DNA of 64,000 nucleotides, taken from contig JAKUDP010000018.1 in the NCBI GenBank assembly GCA_022570795.1, positions 124,001 through 188,000 of the forward strand. The letters are read 5' to 3'. Each line of letters starts with the position of its first letter. Positions within the stretch are counted from its first letter, which is position 1. Of this stretch, positions 31,150-41,766 are shown in pieces. Source of the DNA: Sphaerulina vaccinii (lineage: Eukaryota > Ascomycota > Dothideomycetes > Mycosphaerellales > Mycosphaerellaceae). Position numbers and translations under genes: made by a program. The notes under the pieces were generated by a model. The model was not told where the DNA came from. It made no database searches and worked only from the letters and a program-made list of their open reading frames with translations.

Positions 31150-32520
31150 TGCCAATCAAGCGTTAGTAGTATCAACGACTTACCGATTAGACCATAGAGC
31201 CTGGACGATCGATGGAAATTGATGCGAAGCTTCCATACATATACCTCTACTGACGAGATTCTTTGCACCTCTCATCGTTGTCCCAGAAGCTTCGGGCAAC
31301 CCTAACATATGCCTATGTGACTACTGTACGCACACGTTCGACTTCTCTTAGTAACTGGCATGCAAACTATGTGACAAACATATACGATAACGAGTCGTGA
31401 GCTTCCATCAATCGTCCTTGGTCTAGTCGTATGGTCACTAAGTCGTCAGCATAGCTAACGCTTGATTAGGCAGACAAATAGGTCCCTTTCTCAAGCCTGA
31501 TGAGTAAAATGGTGCTATCCTCGACAGCATTGACTTGCTGTACGATTGTTTTGTATTATTAAAGGCTCTTTTGCTGTTTAGTATTGCTATCACCTTCACA
31601 GTGGACGTGAGTGATCATATATTGAAATGAAGTTCGAGTTTCAACAATCGTCCTTGGTCTAGTCGATATGTCAGTAAGTCGTTGGCATACTGATCAAACG
31701 TCAGCTATGCCAACGACTTACTGACATATCGATCTACCTTCCTAGCCTGACGACTTGGAAGTCCCCAGAGACTCTGCTGGTTTCAGCCTTGCTAGGCGCG
31801 ATTGTTTTGCATGCCCATCTCTTTTGCTCTGTAGGTGTGCTGTGCTGCGATGCCAGGCGGTTTGAGTGATCAAATATGGACTTGTTTCAAATCGAAGTGA
31901 AGCCAAACTTCGACGTTCCTCTTGTGTGAATGCCGCCATCTTCCCAAATTCGTCTTTCCCGTAAGCGCATATACTAAATCGGAATTCATGGTTACTCAAC
32001 AGCCGTCCGGGCCAAATGGTCAAGTTGGTAAGTCGTTAGCATAGTTAATGTCCAACATGCACCCCGTTGTTCAAGCAATGAGCAAGAGTTCGTGCTCTGC
32101 TGGTATACGAAACGGCTTAATAACCGAAAGCTTAGGGCGATTGTTTCTTTTGTTCTTTTGCAACATACTCATCGCAGTGGTAGAGAACATTTCGCAATAC
32201 GGCTGTTAATCAGCTTTGATACATGTGGGCGGAACAAGGACAAATGACATTTCAGCAGTCGTCTCTGTTTTAGCAGTCAGATCAGTATGTCGTTGGCACA
32301 GCTAATGCTTCACCAGGCCGATATGTCGTCCTTCCAAGCCCCATGACTGGGTATGCCGCCGTTGAAGACCTTAGTTCGCTTGCCGGGTGCGACTGTTCTG
32401 CCATTTGCTTGCTTCTTTTCTCTGGACTACTGTGGTATTGCGATCTCAGGCACGAATGGTAGGCTAGGAGTCCAGTGTTCTTGATGACAGGATGCAACTA
32501 TAAGCGACCAAATGGTCAAG
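31150..32520. repeat. Diverged ~240-350 bp repeat array, one copy inverted
   Basis: A core resembling TAAGTCGTTGGCATAGCTAA recurs at 31439, 31675, 32029 and 32286 in direct orientation and at about 31176 inverted. In several copies it is preceded by an AATCGTCCTTGGTCTAGTCG-like box and followed 90-130 bp later by a GCGATTGTTTTG-like box and a CTTTTGCTCTTTT-like tract. Spacing between direct cores is 236, 354 and 257 bp. The copies are diverged and no protein frame runs through them. It could be a decayed non-autonomous element family or a non-coding locus. Confidence 0.7.
31663..31732. repeat. Perfect 27-bp inverted repeat (16-nt loop)
   Basis: Arms 31663-31689 and 31706-31732 are exact reverse complements, starting TCGATATGTCAGTAAG. 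The left arm is the core of the second array copy, so one core has an adjacent inverted duplicate. It would form a strong hairpin in RNA or a cruciform in DNA. Confidence 0.9.
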
Positions 32521-34475
32521 TCTCCCGATAGCTGTCGTTTGCCTGGCAATGATATATGTACGCGGCTATCTTCGTCTTGGTCTTGCGTGTCGTGTACAAT
32601 ATCAGGAAATTGCAGAAGCTTGATAGCTTATCTGATGATGTGAACTTCCATGCCCTTGCTGTAGCTTACTGCCCAGACCTGGAGCCGGATGGAGATAGGA
32701 AGTAAGTAGCTTCCAACAAGGATGGTGTTCCTGGGTCATACTCGCCTACTGAGACATGTCGACATTTTGGTATACAAGCCTTGAGCTGGACTTTCTTGGC
32801 AGATTCCCAAAAGGTATCGTCGTATGCGTCTGTGCTTCTGTAGACGTGTTGTCGATGTCGATGTCTTCTTGTAGGTATGCTGGAACGACTGTGTTTCGAA
32901 GAAGTAGAGGCATATGTGGCATGCACCGCCACAAGCAAGCAAGGTACCATCGACAGTTGGGCAGCTGACCGGAAGAATCTCCCGAGAGAACAGGGTGTTC
33001 ACGCATCTCTGCCTTTCATGTCTGTGCCTGTGAACAGACTGTTGATCTTTCAGCTGCTGATCTTCTGCACAGCCCTGAGAAGCGAGATCTGGAGCGTGTG
33101 ATAGATCGGGTCCGATTCTAGATCGTGTGCTGTAGCAGTGATGCTTCCTTCCATCACGCGTGGTGTTCTTCCTTCGACGTTGCCTTGAAAAGGATTGTGA
33201 ACTATCGACTGAACTATCGTATGGCGGGCGGCAGTTGGTAAATAGATTACCCACCTGGTCCCCCCTTGACCGTCCGGCGGCATGACGCTGTACCAGACAA
33301 GGAACATTGATTGTGATATCCTGCTTGACGCTGTCGTTTGGGCTGTATAAGAATGGAGCTCCTGTATGTGAGCTAAATGGGACGTCAACAATGGAGATGG
33401 TGGACCTGTTGCCACTCTGCTGATCGACAGGATTGCGCGCGCCAATCTGTCCCCTGGAGATGATGATATGTATGCTCGCGCACTACTGCTGGCTTCCTGC
33501 AGTGCAGGCAGGGGGTAGATGTACGCAATAATTCACCTCCGCATAGTATACAGCGACATAGATTAAAGATTTAGAGTTCGGCTGGCATTGATCATGAGGT
33601 TTGTCGATACAAGCCTCTTCGTGGCGTGACCTCGTAATGCTGCCAGCATGTCGCCGAGTCTGATTTTGATAGAGCTGTTAGATATGACAGCATGATGTGG
33701 AGGTGGATGTGTTGGTCATGATGTCGAAATAGCAGCTCGCGACGCTGTTTTACCGCCGATGAAGAGATTGTCTTCGAACCTGGACGCATTGCAGATCAAA
33801 GCAGCCGTGCTTCTCCTTGACTACCCACTAGCGCACTTGTACCTCGAGCTAGCGGTTTAGCCCTGTCCCTTTGGTGTGCAAGTGGAAGGGAGAGTGATAG
33901 AACTGCAGACGCTTTCCGCAACTCTTGTTACAAGACACATACAACCACGACCACGTTCAGACTATACGCCCCAAACGACGCTGTAGCCTCTATAGCCAGG
34001 CAATCCATACTTTCCATACTTTCCATACTTCAGCCTCTACAATCGTCTGGAAGACCGAAGCTCGACCGGCTCAATCCGCTGTTTCAGAGACGCATTCGAA
34101 ACGCTGTCGCAAGCAAACGGATCCCACTCGCTGTCGCTGAACAACCAGCGCGGTCGCCGCCTCACTGCAGCACCAGGAGATCACACCAATACCACACCAC
34201 CACCGGACCACAGCGCACCGGCGCTACCATACCATCACCTCCATTGACACTTCCCACCGCGCGCATGCGGTGCACTCCCGCGCATTGTGCCTGAAACATC
34301 TCAGTCCTCGGTTTGGCGCGGGAAATTGGTCAGAAAACGGAGGCGACAGGAGCCCCGACAGTAAGGCTCGATGGTCTTTGGGCGCATTCCAGGACCCTCT
34401 TTGTTCAACTCGACCGCGAAATTGCGGCTTTCTCGTGTCGAGCAGGACGACAGCAGCGAGCGCTCCGCAAACACC

Positions 34476-36974
34476 ATGGCCGTATCCATGCTCAACACTC
34501 CCTCACGCGCCTCGACTTCCTCGCAGAGCTCGTCCTTCGTCCCCGTCACCCGCCAGAACACCATGAGCTCTCAGGAGGGCTCGCGCAGTATGCGCGCGTC
34601 GAAACGCTACTCGGTGACGGCGCTATACTTGTCGATGAATGGCCAAAGGGATCTTGAGATTGAGGACGATTTGGCAAGAGGTATGCACGCTCTATACTTC
34701 TCGCAAAAGAGATATACTAATATCGGACAACAGCCCAGAAAGCACTCCGGGACCTGAAGGGCAAGATATCATCGCAGTCCAAGAAGAACTTCGTGCTTGA
34801 AAAGGATGTGCGCTACCTAGACTCCCGTATCGCATTGCTCGTGCAAAACCGCATGGCATTGGAAGAGGTGTGCAAAGATATATGCTGATGTATGTGATTC
34901 AACGGCTAACACATGTATAGAAAGAAGAGGTTGCCAGCCATCTCGACGACTCCCTAGATCTGAGCGAAGGCTCCTTTCCAAACGACGAGAAGACGCAAAA
35001 GTACGGCAACTTGCTGTTCCTGCTACAGAGTGAACCTCGACATATCGCTCACCTGTGTCGACTGGTCACAATGGCGGAGATCGACCAGCTCCTGCAGACT
35101 GTCATGTTCACGATCTATGGAAACCAGTATGAGAGTCGAGAAGAGCACTTGCTACTGACCATGTTCCAGGTGGGTGGCGACATACCTTATGCTGCTAATC
35201 ATACCTCACTGACAAGCTCTAGTCCGTCCTAACCTTTCAATTCGACAACACGCCCGACTATTCATCACTATTACGAGCGAACACTCCTGTGTCACGAATG
35301 ATGACCACATACACGCGAAGAGGACCTGGGCAGAGCTACCTCAAGACAGTGCTTGCTGAGCGGATCAACTCATTGATCGAGATCAAGGATCTGGATCTCG
35401 AGATCAACCCGTTAAAGGTCTATGAGAGCATGATTGGCAAAATTGAGGCAGACGGAGGACATTTACCGAATGACTTGCCGAAGGGTGTCACAGCAGAACA
35501 GGCCGCAGCGAACGAGAATGTGCAGAGGATCATCGCGCCACGAATCGACATGCTCATCGAGATTGCGAACAGCTTCCTAGACACTATCATAGATGGACTA
35601 GAAGAGACACCATATGGCATCAGATGGATATGCAAGCAGATCCGGAGCTTGACCAGGCGAAAGTACCCGGATGCGCAAGAGCAGACGTTCTGTACACTGA
35701 TCGGCGGATTCTTCTTCCTGCGTTTCATCAACCCAGCCATTGTGACACCGAGGTCGTACATGCTCATTGAGCAAACACCCGCCGAAAATCCGAAACGAAC
35801 ACTCACATATGTCGCAAAGATGCTGCAGAACTTGGCGAACAAGCCAAGCTATGCAAAGGAACCATACATGCAAAGGCTGCAACCATTCATTCAGAACAAC
35901 AAGGAACGAATCAACAAGTTCATGATGGACTTGTGTGAGGTGCAGGACTTCTACGAGACGCTGGAGATGGACAACTATGTCGCGCTATCCAAGAAGGATC
36001 TTGAGCTATCCATCACACTCAACGAAGTGTACGCTATGCATGCGCTGCTCGAGAAGCACCAAACGGAACTGGCGAAGGAGGAGACGCATCACCTCAACCA
36101 ATTACTTGCTGAGATCGGACCCGCTCCAGCGCAACTACCCAGAAAGGACAATCGTGCGATCAATCTGCCACTTTACAGCAAGTGGGAGACATCATTGGAC
36201 GACTTCACTGCAGCACTGGACATTACTCAAGAAGAAGTCTACTTCATGGAGGCTAAAGCTACGTTTGTCCTCATCCTTCGCTCACTGCCTGCAAACTCAG
36301 TGGTCATGCGACGACCACTACGACTTGATAGAGTAGCCGAGGCAGCGGCGACAACGAAGAACGACTCAGTCATGGTGCGCAAAGGCATCCGAGCAATGGA
36401 ACTTCTAAACCAGCTACAGGAGCTGGGCATTGTCGATAAGGACGACAGTTATGCATTGCTTCGAGACGAGATTGAGCAGGAGCTGATCCACCTTGGATCG
36501 TTGAAGGAGAAGGTCGAAGTCGAGACGGAAAAGCTTGGTGAAGTCTTCCGCACGATTCGCGACCACAACGCATACCTAGTCAGTCAGCTGGAGACTTACA
36601 AGAGCTACCTGCACAACGTGCGAGGCCAGTCTGAAGGGACATCAAAACGAGGACAGTCTGCGAAAGTACTTGGACCTTACAAATTCACACACCAGGAGCT
36701 GGAGAAGCAAGGTGTGATCCAGAAGAGCAACGTGCCGGAAAACCGACGAGCCAACATCTTCTTCAACATCACCAGTCCAAGTCCAGGCACTTTTGTTATC
36801 AGCTTGCACTATAAAGGACGCAATCGTGGTCTTCTCGAACTGGACCTGAAGCTGGACGATCTGCTAGAAATGCAGAAAGAGCAGCAGGAAGACCTGGATT
36901 TGGAGTACGTCCAGTTCAACGTTACGAAAGTGCTACAGCTGCTCAACCGACGTTTCGCAAGGAAGCGCACCTGA
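34476..36974 (+). CDS. Ras GTPase-activating protein (Gap1/Sar1-type), four exons
   Basis: Join 34476..34680, 34734..34867, 34921..35169, 35223..36974 (779 aa). It stimulates GTP hydrolysis by Ras, switching off growth and cAMP/MAPK signalling. Seen: a Ser-rich start; AQKALRDLKGKISSQSKKNF and the DVRYLDSRIALLVQNRMALE helix; the RasGAP domain from about residue 150, with EEHLLLTMFQ, a region with LRANTPVSRMMTTYTRRGPG (the arginine-finger region), TVLAERINSL and FFFLRFINPAIVTPR (the FLR-x-x-x-P-A signature), NLANKPSYAKEPYM; and a RasGAP C-terminal domain with VIQKSNVPENRRANIFFN. All four phases agree across 53-nt introns. Length fits S. pombe Gap1 (766 aa). Confident. Confidence 0.95.
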
Positions 36975-37466
36975 GCGACATCCGAACCACATGCGAGCTC
37001 ATAACAACAAGCTCGTTGGGACTCTACAACCATCTTGGAAGATTGATTTAGCTTGTACGATATACTGGTGAACAAGTAAGATGCTACGACCAGAACCACA
37101 TTCGGTGCAAGAGCATAGCGAGAGGAGCGGAGAGGAGGAGTGATGTTTCGTGTTTATTATTCTTACAATGTGATACCCGTGGGCCGAGGAGAGGAAGAGA
37201 GTGTGTGTACGATTATATGCCTATTACTGGATTCTGGGCAAGCATGATTAAGGTAGATGTTGCAGTTGCAGGCATCGTTGAACACTTTTCGACGAGAGGA
37301 GCAGCTACTGCTATTTGCTATTATTGAAGTGAGCGTTGGGACGAACGATAAGCATATATACATGCCTTAGTATGGACGGGTTCCGGAAGGGTATATGATA
37401 AGTAAGAGATGGTTGAGAGAGAGCTTTGATAGATTGAGTGGATGTAATGGAGATGAGGAGTTGAAG
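36975..37466. other. Convergent 3' flanks
   Basis: 492 bp between the RasGAP stop and the F-box gene stop on the opposite strand. Holds both 3' untranslated regions; nothing else seen. Confidence 0.4.
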
Positions 37467-38519
37467 CTACTGCTGTTCACTGGCAACGTCACTTTCGATG
37501 CTTAGCCTTGCTTCTATGGCTGCGAGAAGCTCAGACTTATCTTTCAATGCCCTGGCTAGTAGCCTTTCGTGCGTTGGCAGTGGACACAGAACCCCTTCGA
37601 GACCGAAGACAGGACAAACCCCTTTCGTCGAAATTATCTTGTCAATCAGCTCGCCCATCTTCATTGGACCTTCGGGTTCTGAGTCTTTTGCTTGATAGCA
37701 TGTATCCTCCCAACCATCACTACACACGCGAATACCCGGTCTTTCCAGCCATAATCGTCTCACAGGTGGTTGCGATATGTACATTCGTCTCCAGGAGGCT
37801 GTAGAATCTGAGTTCAGTAGTCTACGTTTGAATGCTCTCCAGCCTTGTTCAGCCTGGGTGTAACCGTGTTGTCCACGAAATTGGAGAATGGTCTCGAGAA
37901 GCTGAAATTTTGATGCGTGGGAAATGAATCCTGAGAAAGACTCATCCTCTGGGAAACACTCTCGTTCAGGTTGCTGGAATAGTAGAGGATTCAATTCTCC
38001 GTGAACATAGCTCTTCTCTGCATAGAGTACTCGTGAGAAGTTTCGAAGAACATCATCGTCGATAACGCCTTTGCCGCTGTAAGTGTCTCCTTCGACCAAG
38101 AAGGAGGCAACCTCATCCCTCCCCCACCCGTCGACGCTGCTACGCAGTGGTGCATCCGGGTCGTCTTCACATCGTGCCAAGCCTTCTGAAACGCTTGCGA
38201 GATTACTTGTAGGCGTGAAAGTGACCTTTGGATGACCATCGTGCTTCACTGCAGTCGTATATGTGATTTTCCACCCTTCGAATGGGCCGGGAGAAGGCCG
38301 TAGAAAAAGAGCTTGCTGCAGTGTTGGGCTGCTGGAAATGAGAGACCGCCATGTACGGCATACTCGCTGTGAGAGCAGCAGATCGCGTATGGGCAGATCG
38401 TTGAGAATGTGCTCAAGGAGCTCAGAAGGGAGACTGTTCAGTCCTCTTTCTGCCATGCTGCGGACATCGTGTGGTTGGCCTTGCTGGTCTGAAGCAACAG
38501 ACGTATTGTTGTTCTCCAT
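37467..38519 (-). CDS. F-box protein, 350 aa
   Basis: Single exon from ATG 38519. The F-box is about residues 30-70: LNSLPSELLEHILNDLPIRD, LLSQRVCRTWRSLISSSPTL and QQALFLRP, a typical fungal F-box followed by the conserved x-x-Q-x-x-L-F-L-x-P tail. The rest has no LRR, WD40 or Kelch repeats. It contains acidic stretches and many aromatic residues (WRRMYISQPPVRRLWLERPG) and a C-terminal helical region. This architecture is common in expanded F-box families of Dothideomycetes whose targets are unknown. It is likely an SCF substrate receptor. It is not close in sequence to the short F-box proteins at 23.7 and 54-56 kb beyond the F-box. Confidence 0.85.
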   Translation of the reverse strand: MENNNTSVASDQQGQPHDVRSMAERGLNSLPSELLEHILNDLPIRDLLLSQRVCRTWRSLISSSPTLQQALFLRPSPGPFEGWKITYTTAVKHDGHPKVTFTPTSNLASVSEGLARCEDDPDAPLRSSVDGWGRDEVASFLVEGDTYSGKGVIDDDVLRNFSRVLYAEKSYVHGELNPLLFQQPERECFPEDESFSGFISHASKFQLLETILQFRGQHGYTQAEQGWRAFKRRLLNSDSTASWRRMYISQPPVRRLWLERPGIRVCSDGWEDTCYQAKDSEPEGPMKMGELIDKIISTKGVCPVFGLEGVLCPLPTHERLLARALKDKSELLAAIEARLSIESDVASEQQ

Positions 38520-38871
38520 ACCAGCACCGTTCTGTCATCTCCGATGCACCAGTCTATTCTTGTATGAGAGCTTGATCGTCTTTGTCCCGGTCTTTGTTCC
38601 ACAACATGAAGTGATGGTTCCTCGGAAAGATGATTCGTTATCGTACCGGATGAAGTCGCGACTATCAAGGTTGGTCACATGCAATAGATTGCATGCCTGA
38701 TGCCTGCATGGGCGGATATCATAAGCTTTCCGAATGGTGTCACCGAGGACTCACACTGACACTCATCCATTCACTCGAACACTCTCTCTTTCTGACAACA
38801 GACCTAAGGAAACGGAAACATCTTAACCACTTAAGAACATAACATACCTACGATCCTATCTATCAGGCAGA
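38520..38871. other. Intergenic, divergent promoter
   Basis: 352 bp between divergent starts. Plus strand near 38760-38800 is rich in C and T. Nothing else seen. Confidence 0.35.
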
Positions 38872-39372
38872 ATGTCACCGTCCATGCCCATCCCCAAGCG
38901 AAAGCAACCACCTCCTACAATAGCTGGTTCGAACTCAAGCTCAAGCTCATACGGAAGCTCATCTATGAGTCCTCCTAGAACTCCAGCATCATGGAAGGGC
39001 AAGAGCAAAGTCCCAATCGCAACTCCCTCTTCGACATCACCTCCAATTTCACCTCGTCGACCCAGTTTGATGGGATCTTCGATCAGCAAGAGCGAGTATA
39101 CTGTCATTAATCTTGGACATGAGGATGGACCTCCGAGACTTGTTACTTGCGTGAAGAGTAGTCAGGGTTTCGATTGGAATCAAGGTGAGTCTGATATGTA
39201 TCTCGTTTCTCTAACGATATAAGAGGAGACGATGCTAATGTGTTTCGTTGTAGAGCTGTTCCTACCTTCGTATGCGAACGAGTACGGGGACTCAGATCTG
39301 GAACATCGACCTGACCCTGTTCAAGATATTGTATTGACAGATGAGGAGGCTGCTGCTATTATGCCGCACTGA
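38872..39372 (+). CDS. Small conserved-looking protein, 143 aa, two exons
   Basis: Join 38872..39184, 39254..39372. The first half is a Ser/Pro-rich disordered region (MSPSMPIPKRKQPPP, SSISKSEYTV). The second half is ordered: VINLGHEDGPPRLVTCVKSS, GFDWNQ, then after the GTGAGT...TTGTAG intron (69 nt) ELFLPSYANEYG and a short acidic tail ending EEAAAIMPH. The Glu codon split by the intron is restored in phase. No known domain. The compact block GFDWNQELFLPSY looks like a conserved fungal motif, but I cannot name a family. No signal peptide or membrane segment. Confidence 0.65.
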
Positions 39373-39935
39373 TGAGCTTGAGGGCATGATTACTACTTTA
39401 CACTTGCATAGCGATTGAGCAGGGAGCTTTGGATATCGGGTACATTGATGGCGTGCAAGTGGAACGGCGTTTATTGGATTGGATCGAATTGGAATACTAC
39501 TGCTACTGAAATTGTCTATACATGTTGGACACTCATCATGATCACTTGGATGAGCATGATATAGGTATACTGCCTATCTACACTCTTGACCGCTTTCGAT
39601 ACAGCCTCGGAAGCTATGCTGGATTGCTATGCTACACACTCCGGTGAACAGACAGCGGCTGAGCTCGATTTCCACAACATGCACTGCCTCGAGCACGTTC
39701 ATGCAAGTTGCCGCTTTGCGACACAGCTTCTCGTATATATGCTAGTAATCTATCTGATACTGTCCATTCAAGTGCTGCAGGCGTCCGCGTGAACGATGAC
39801 GCGGATAGAGCTTATCAGCAGAACAGGGTATAGCGCAGTCTTGATATGTACGGCAATTGGCGGCTTTTGCTTCATTTGCCTGATGTGGTTCGAAAGCGAC
39901 ATGTATAGTCTGGCGACGATGCCAAATGCAAATGT
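39373..39935. other. Convergent 3' flanks
   Basis: 563 bp between the 143-aa gene and the allantoicase stop. A frame at 39586-39792 contains a hydrophobic stretch but has no supporting context. No gene called. Confidence 0.35.
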
Positions 39936-41120
39936 CTATGCTCTCCTGCCAAAGACCCTTATACGCTTCACACCTCCATCGGGAATGATGACCAGCTTCA
40001 CGTAGCCATACGGCTGGTCCACCTTGGACAGCTCTTGCGTGTATTCGTGCTCTTTATCCGGACCAGTCTTCTGAGGTGTCAGAACTTCAACCCATTCACT
40101 GCCATCACCACTTGGTGCAGTCTCAGAAGCAGGGGCAGCGAAGACTTGCACTTTCTGAGGGAAGTTGCCACGGAAGTGAGCTGTATCGACCACGATCTTC
40201 TCGATCACACCTGAGATGCCGAGCTTGATGATCGTCCAGTCCACATGTTCACCTCGAGATCTCTTGGTCTCCCAGCCATCTCCCATGTCCACACCTCGTC
40301 CAGGTAGGAGAAGGTTATCTTTCGTACCAAAGTGCTGATCTGAGCATGCGACTGCCACACCTCCATTGACTGTTGCAGCCAAGTCGAAGCTCTCATTCAC
40401 GTCCAGTGGAAGTACAGGCACAACCTCACCGAACAGTCTGAAGCGTGCAATACCTCCATCAGGAAACATCTGCAACCTCACATGTGTATAGGCCTTCTCA
40501 GTCAGGCCTGGCAGAAGCCAACCATGTCTCTGACTAGGTCCACATTCCTGCTTAGGCAGAATGGTATCAACGCTTGGATCTGTATCCCAGAACTTCGCAT
40601 TCTTCACCTCCTCTTCTCTGCTGTCGTCAACAAAGACACCTTGTACAGCGACTTCGGGAGCATGGTTGCCGTTGAAGTGAGCAGTATCCACTTCTACACC
40701 CTTGACTCGTCCGCTAGCTACACCTAAGCGTATAACCACCCAATCGAACTCTTCTGTGTTGTGACGACGTGTCTCCCAGCCATCGTACCAGGCTCCTGAA
40801 AAGACAAATACGCCTGGCTTGCGGACTGGTGGGGTAGGTGTCGTGAGGTTGTCGGCTGCTGCGAACCATTCGTCGGAGAAGGAGAGGATGCGGGAGCCGA
40901 GTGCTTTGTTCACCAAGTCTGGAAGATGGATCAGTAGGTGTGCTTCATTCTCCTGGAATTGAAGCAGTATAGCTAGTGTCAAGCTGCGAAGAACAGAACA
41001 ATGCGTACCAATGCTGTCTGACTTAAAAGTTGAGTCAATCTCGTCTGCTGGCACTGATTTGACTACTGAGTCGATGACTTCTTGTGCGGCATCTGCTGTG
41101 AATACTTGAGCTTCGGCCAT
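39936..41120 (-). CDS. Allantoicase
   Basis: Join 41120..41009, 40918..39936 (364 aa). Allantoicase hydrolyses allantoate to ureidoglycolate and urea in purine degradation, letting the fungus use purines as nitrogen. Two homologous beta-sandwich repeats are visible: SRILSFSDEWFAAADNL, YDGWETRRHN, FDWVVIRLGVASG, DTAHFNGNHAPEV in the first, and GDGWETKRSRGEHVDWTIIKLG, DTAHFRGNFPQKV in the second; each ends in a PDGG-x-R/K-x-R-x-F-G motif (PDGGIARFRLFG, PDGGVKRIRVFG). Exon 1 (MAEAQVFTADAAQEV) joins through a 90-nt intron to DLVNKALG in phase. The frame stays open upstream past 41120, but that part is unlike the family. It lies downstream of polyamine oxidase on the same strand, consistent with nitrogen scavenging. 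Confidence 0.94.
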   Translation of the reverse strand: MAEAQVFTADAAQEVIDSVVKSVPADEIDSTFKSDSIGTHCSVLRSLTLAILLQFQENEAHLLIHLPDLVNKALGSRILSFSDEWFAAADNLTTPTPPVRKPGVFVFSGAWYDGWETRRHNTEEFDWVVIRLGVASGRVKGVEVDTAHFNGNHAPEVAVQGVFVDDSREEEVKNAKFWDTDPSVDTILPKQECGPSQRHGWLLPGLTEKAYTHVRLQMFPDGGIARFRLFGEVVPVLPLDVNESFDLAATVNGGVAVACSDQHFGTKDNLLLPGRGVDMGDGWETKRSRGEHVDWTIIKLGISGVIEKIVVDTAHFRGNFPQKVQVFAAPASETAPSGDGSEWVEVLTPQKTGPDKEHEYTQELSKVDQPYGYVKLVIIPDGGVKRIRVFGRRA

Positions 41121-41766
41121 GGTGGTGTGATGGAGGTACACTTGTGGTATAGAATAATACTGTGACGCTTGTAGTGTTTGGGGAATCGATGTCGAGAACC
41201 AGAAGAACCAGAGAGAAAGGAACGATGACGGGCCTTTTGAATGTACCTGCCAATGTTTGGACTTGGACCCTATCGATAGCTCGGCCTCCAAATTCCACGC
41301 TATCAGGTGTCGAATCGAGTCAGCAGCACGGCCAGCTCCGCCGACGGCTATGCGGCCTTCAACTATTCGCTGAACATGTTTTGACACCTGAGACAATCGA
41401 GTAAACATCTTGTAAGATTTTGCGTATGCGTTGGCAGTAGAGTTGTCGATAGCTTTGTTGGCAAGCCGAGCCAAGATCCATAGTAAAAGCATTTCGGCCA
41501 TCCTCGGTCGATTTGGAAGCGACTTCCTGGGTGCCAGCCGAAGTGTCTCTGAAAATTGTTACGCTTCGGTGCTGTGGGTGCTGGTGCTGTGCAGAGAGTG
41601 TTGATGTCCTCGTCGTTGGTGATTTCTAGCTGTCACCTCAGGTGAGATGAGATCAGGTATAGCATATGAATATCGTGCTTAAGCTAGTCCGTCTGTGTTA
41701 TGTGTAAGTACAATGCAAGGTAAGCTCACTCCCACTCAGAACGCCTTCGTCATGCAACTCTGTCGC
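41121..41766. other. Intergenic, allantoicase promoter side
   Basis: 646 bp between the allantoicase start and the polyamine oxidase stop. The open frame continuing upstream from allantoicase (to 41501) is not conserved-looking. No further feature. Confidence 0.4.

Larger units (their letters stand above)
31047..34475. other. 3.4-kb gene-poor region
   Basis: From the Ser/Thr-rich gene to RasGAP no supported gene was found. 31.1-32.5 kb holds the repeat array. In 32.7-33.4 kb overlapping minus-strand frames up to 172 codons have coding-like patches, but no start/intron set joins them; this may be a decayed gene. 34005-34030 has a 9-bp unit (CCATACTTT) repeated nearly three times, in the RasGAP upstream region, which becomes C-rich after 34.1 kb. 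Confidence 0.5.

Noticed and set aside
32680..33445. Overlapping minus-strand frames up to 172 codons
   Set aside because: No consistent start, splice join or family motif; kept only as a possible decayed gene in the region note.
33764..33785. Minus-strand GGTTCGAAGAC resembling a tRNA B box
   Set aside because: No pairing T-stem, acceptor stem or A box around it; not a tRNA.
41121..41501. Upstream extension of the allantoicase frame
   Set aside because: The family-like start is MAEAQVFTADAA at 41120; the upstream part is low-conservation and lacks the exon-1/exon-2 logic. The intron at 41008 also shows the continuous frame is fortuitous.
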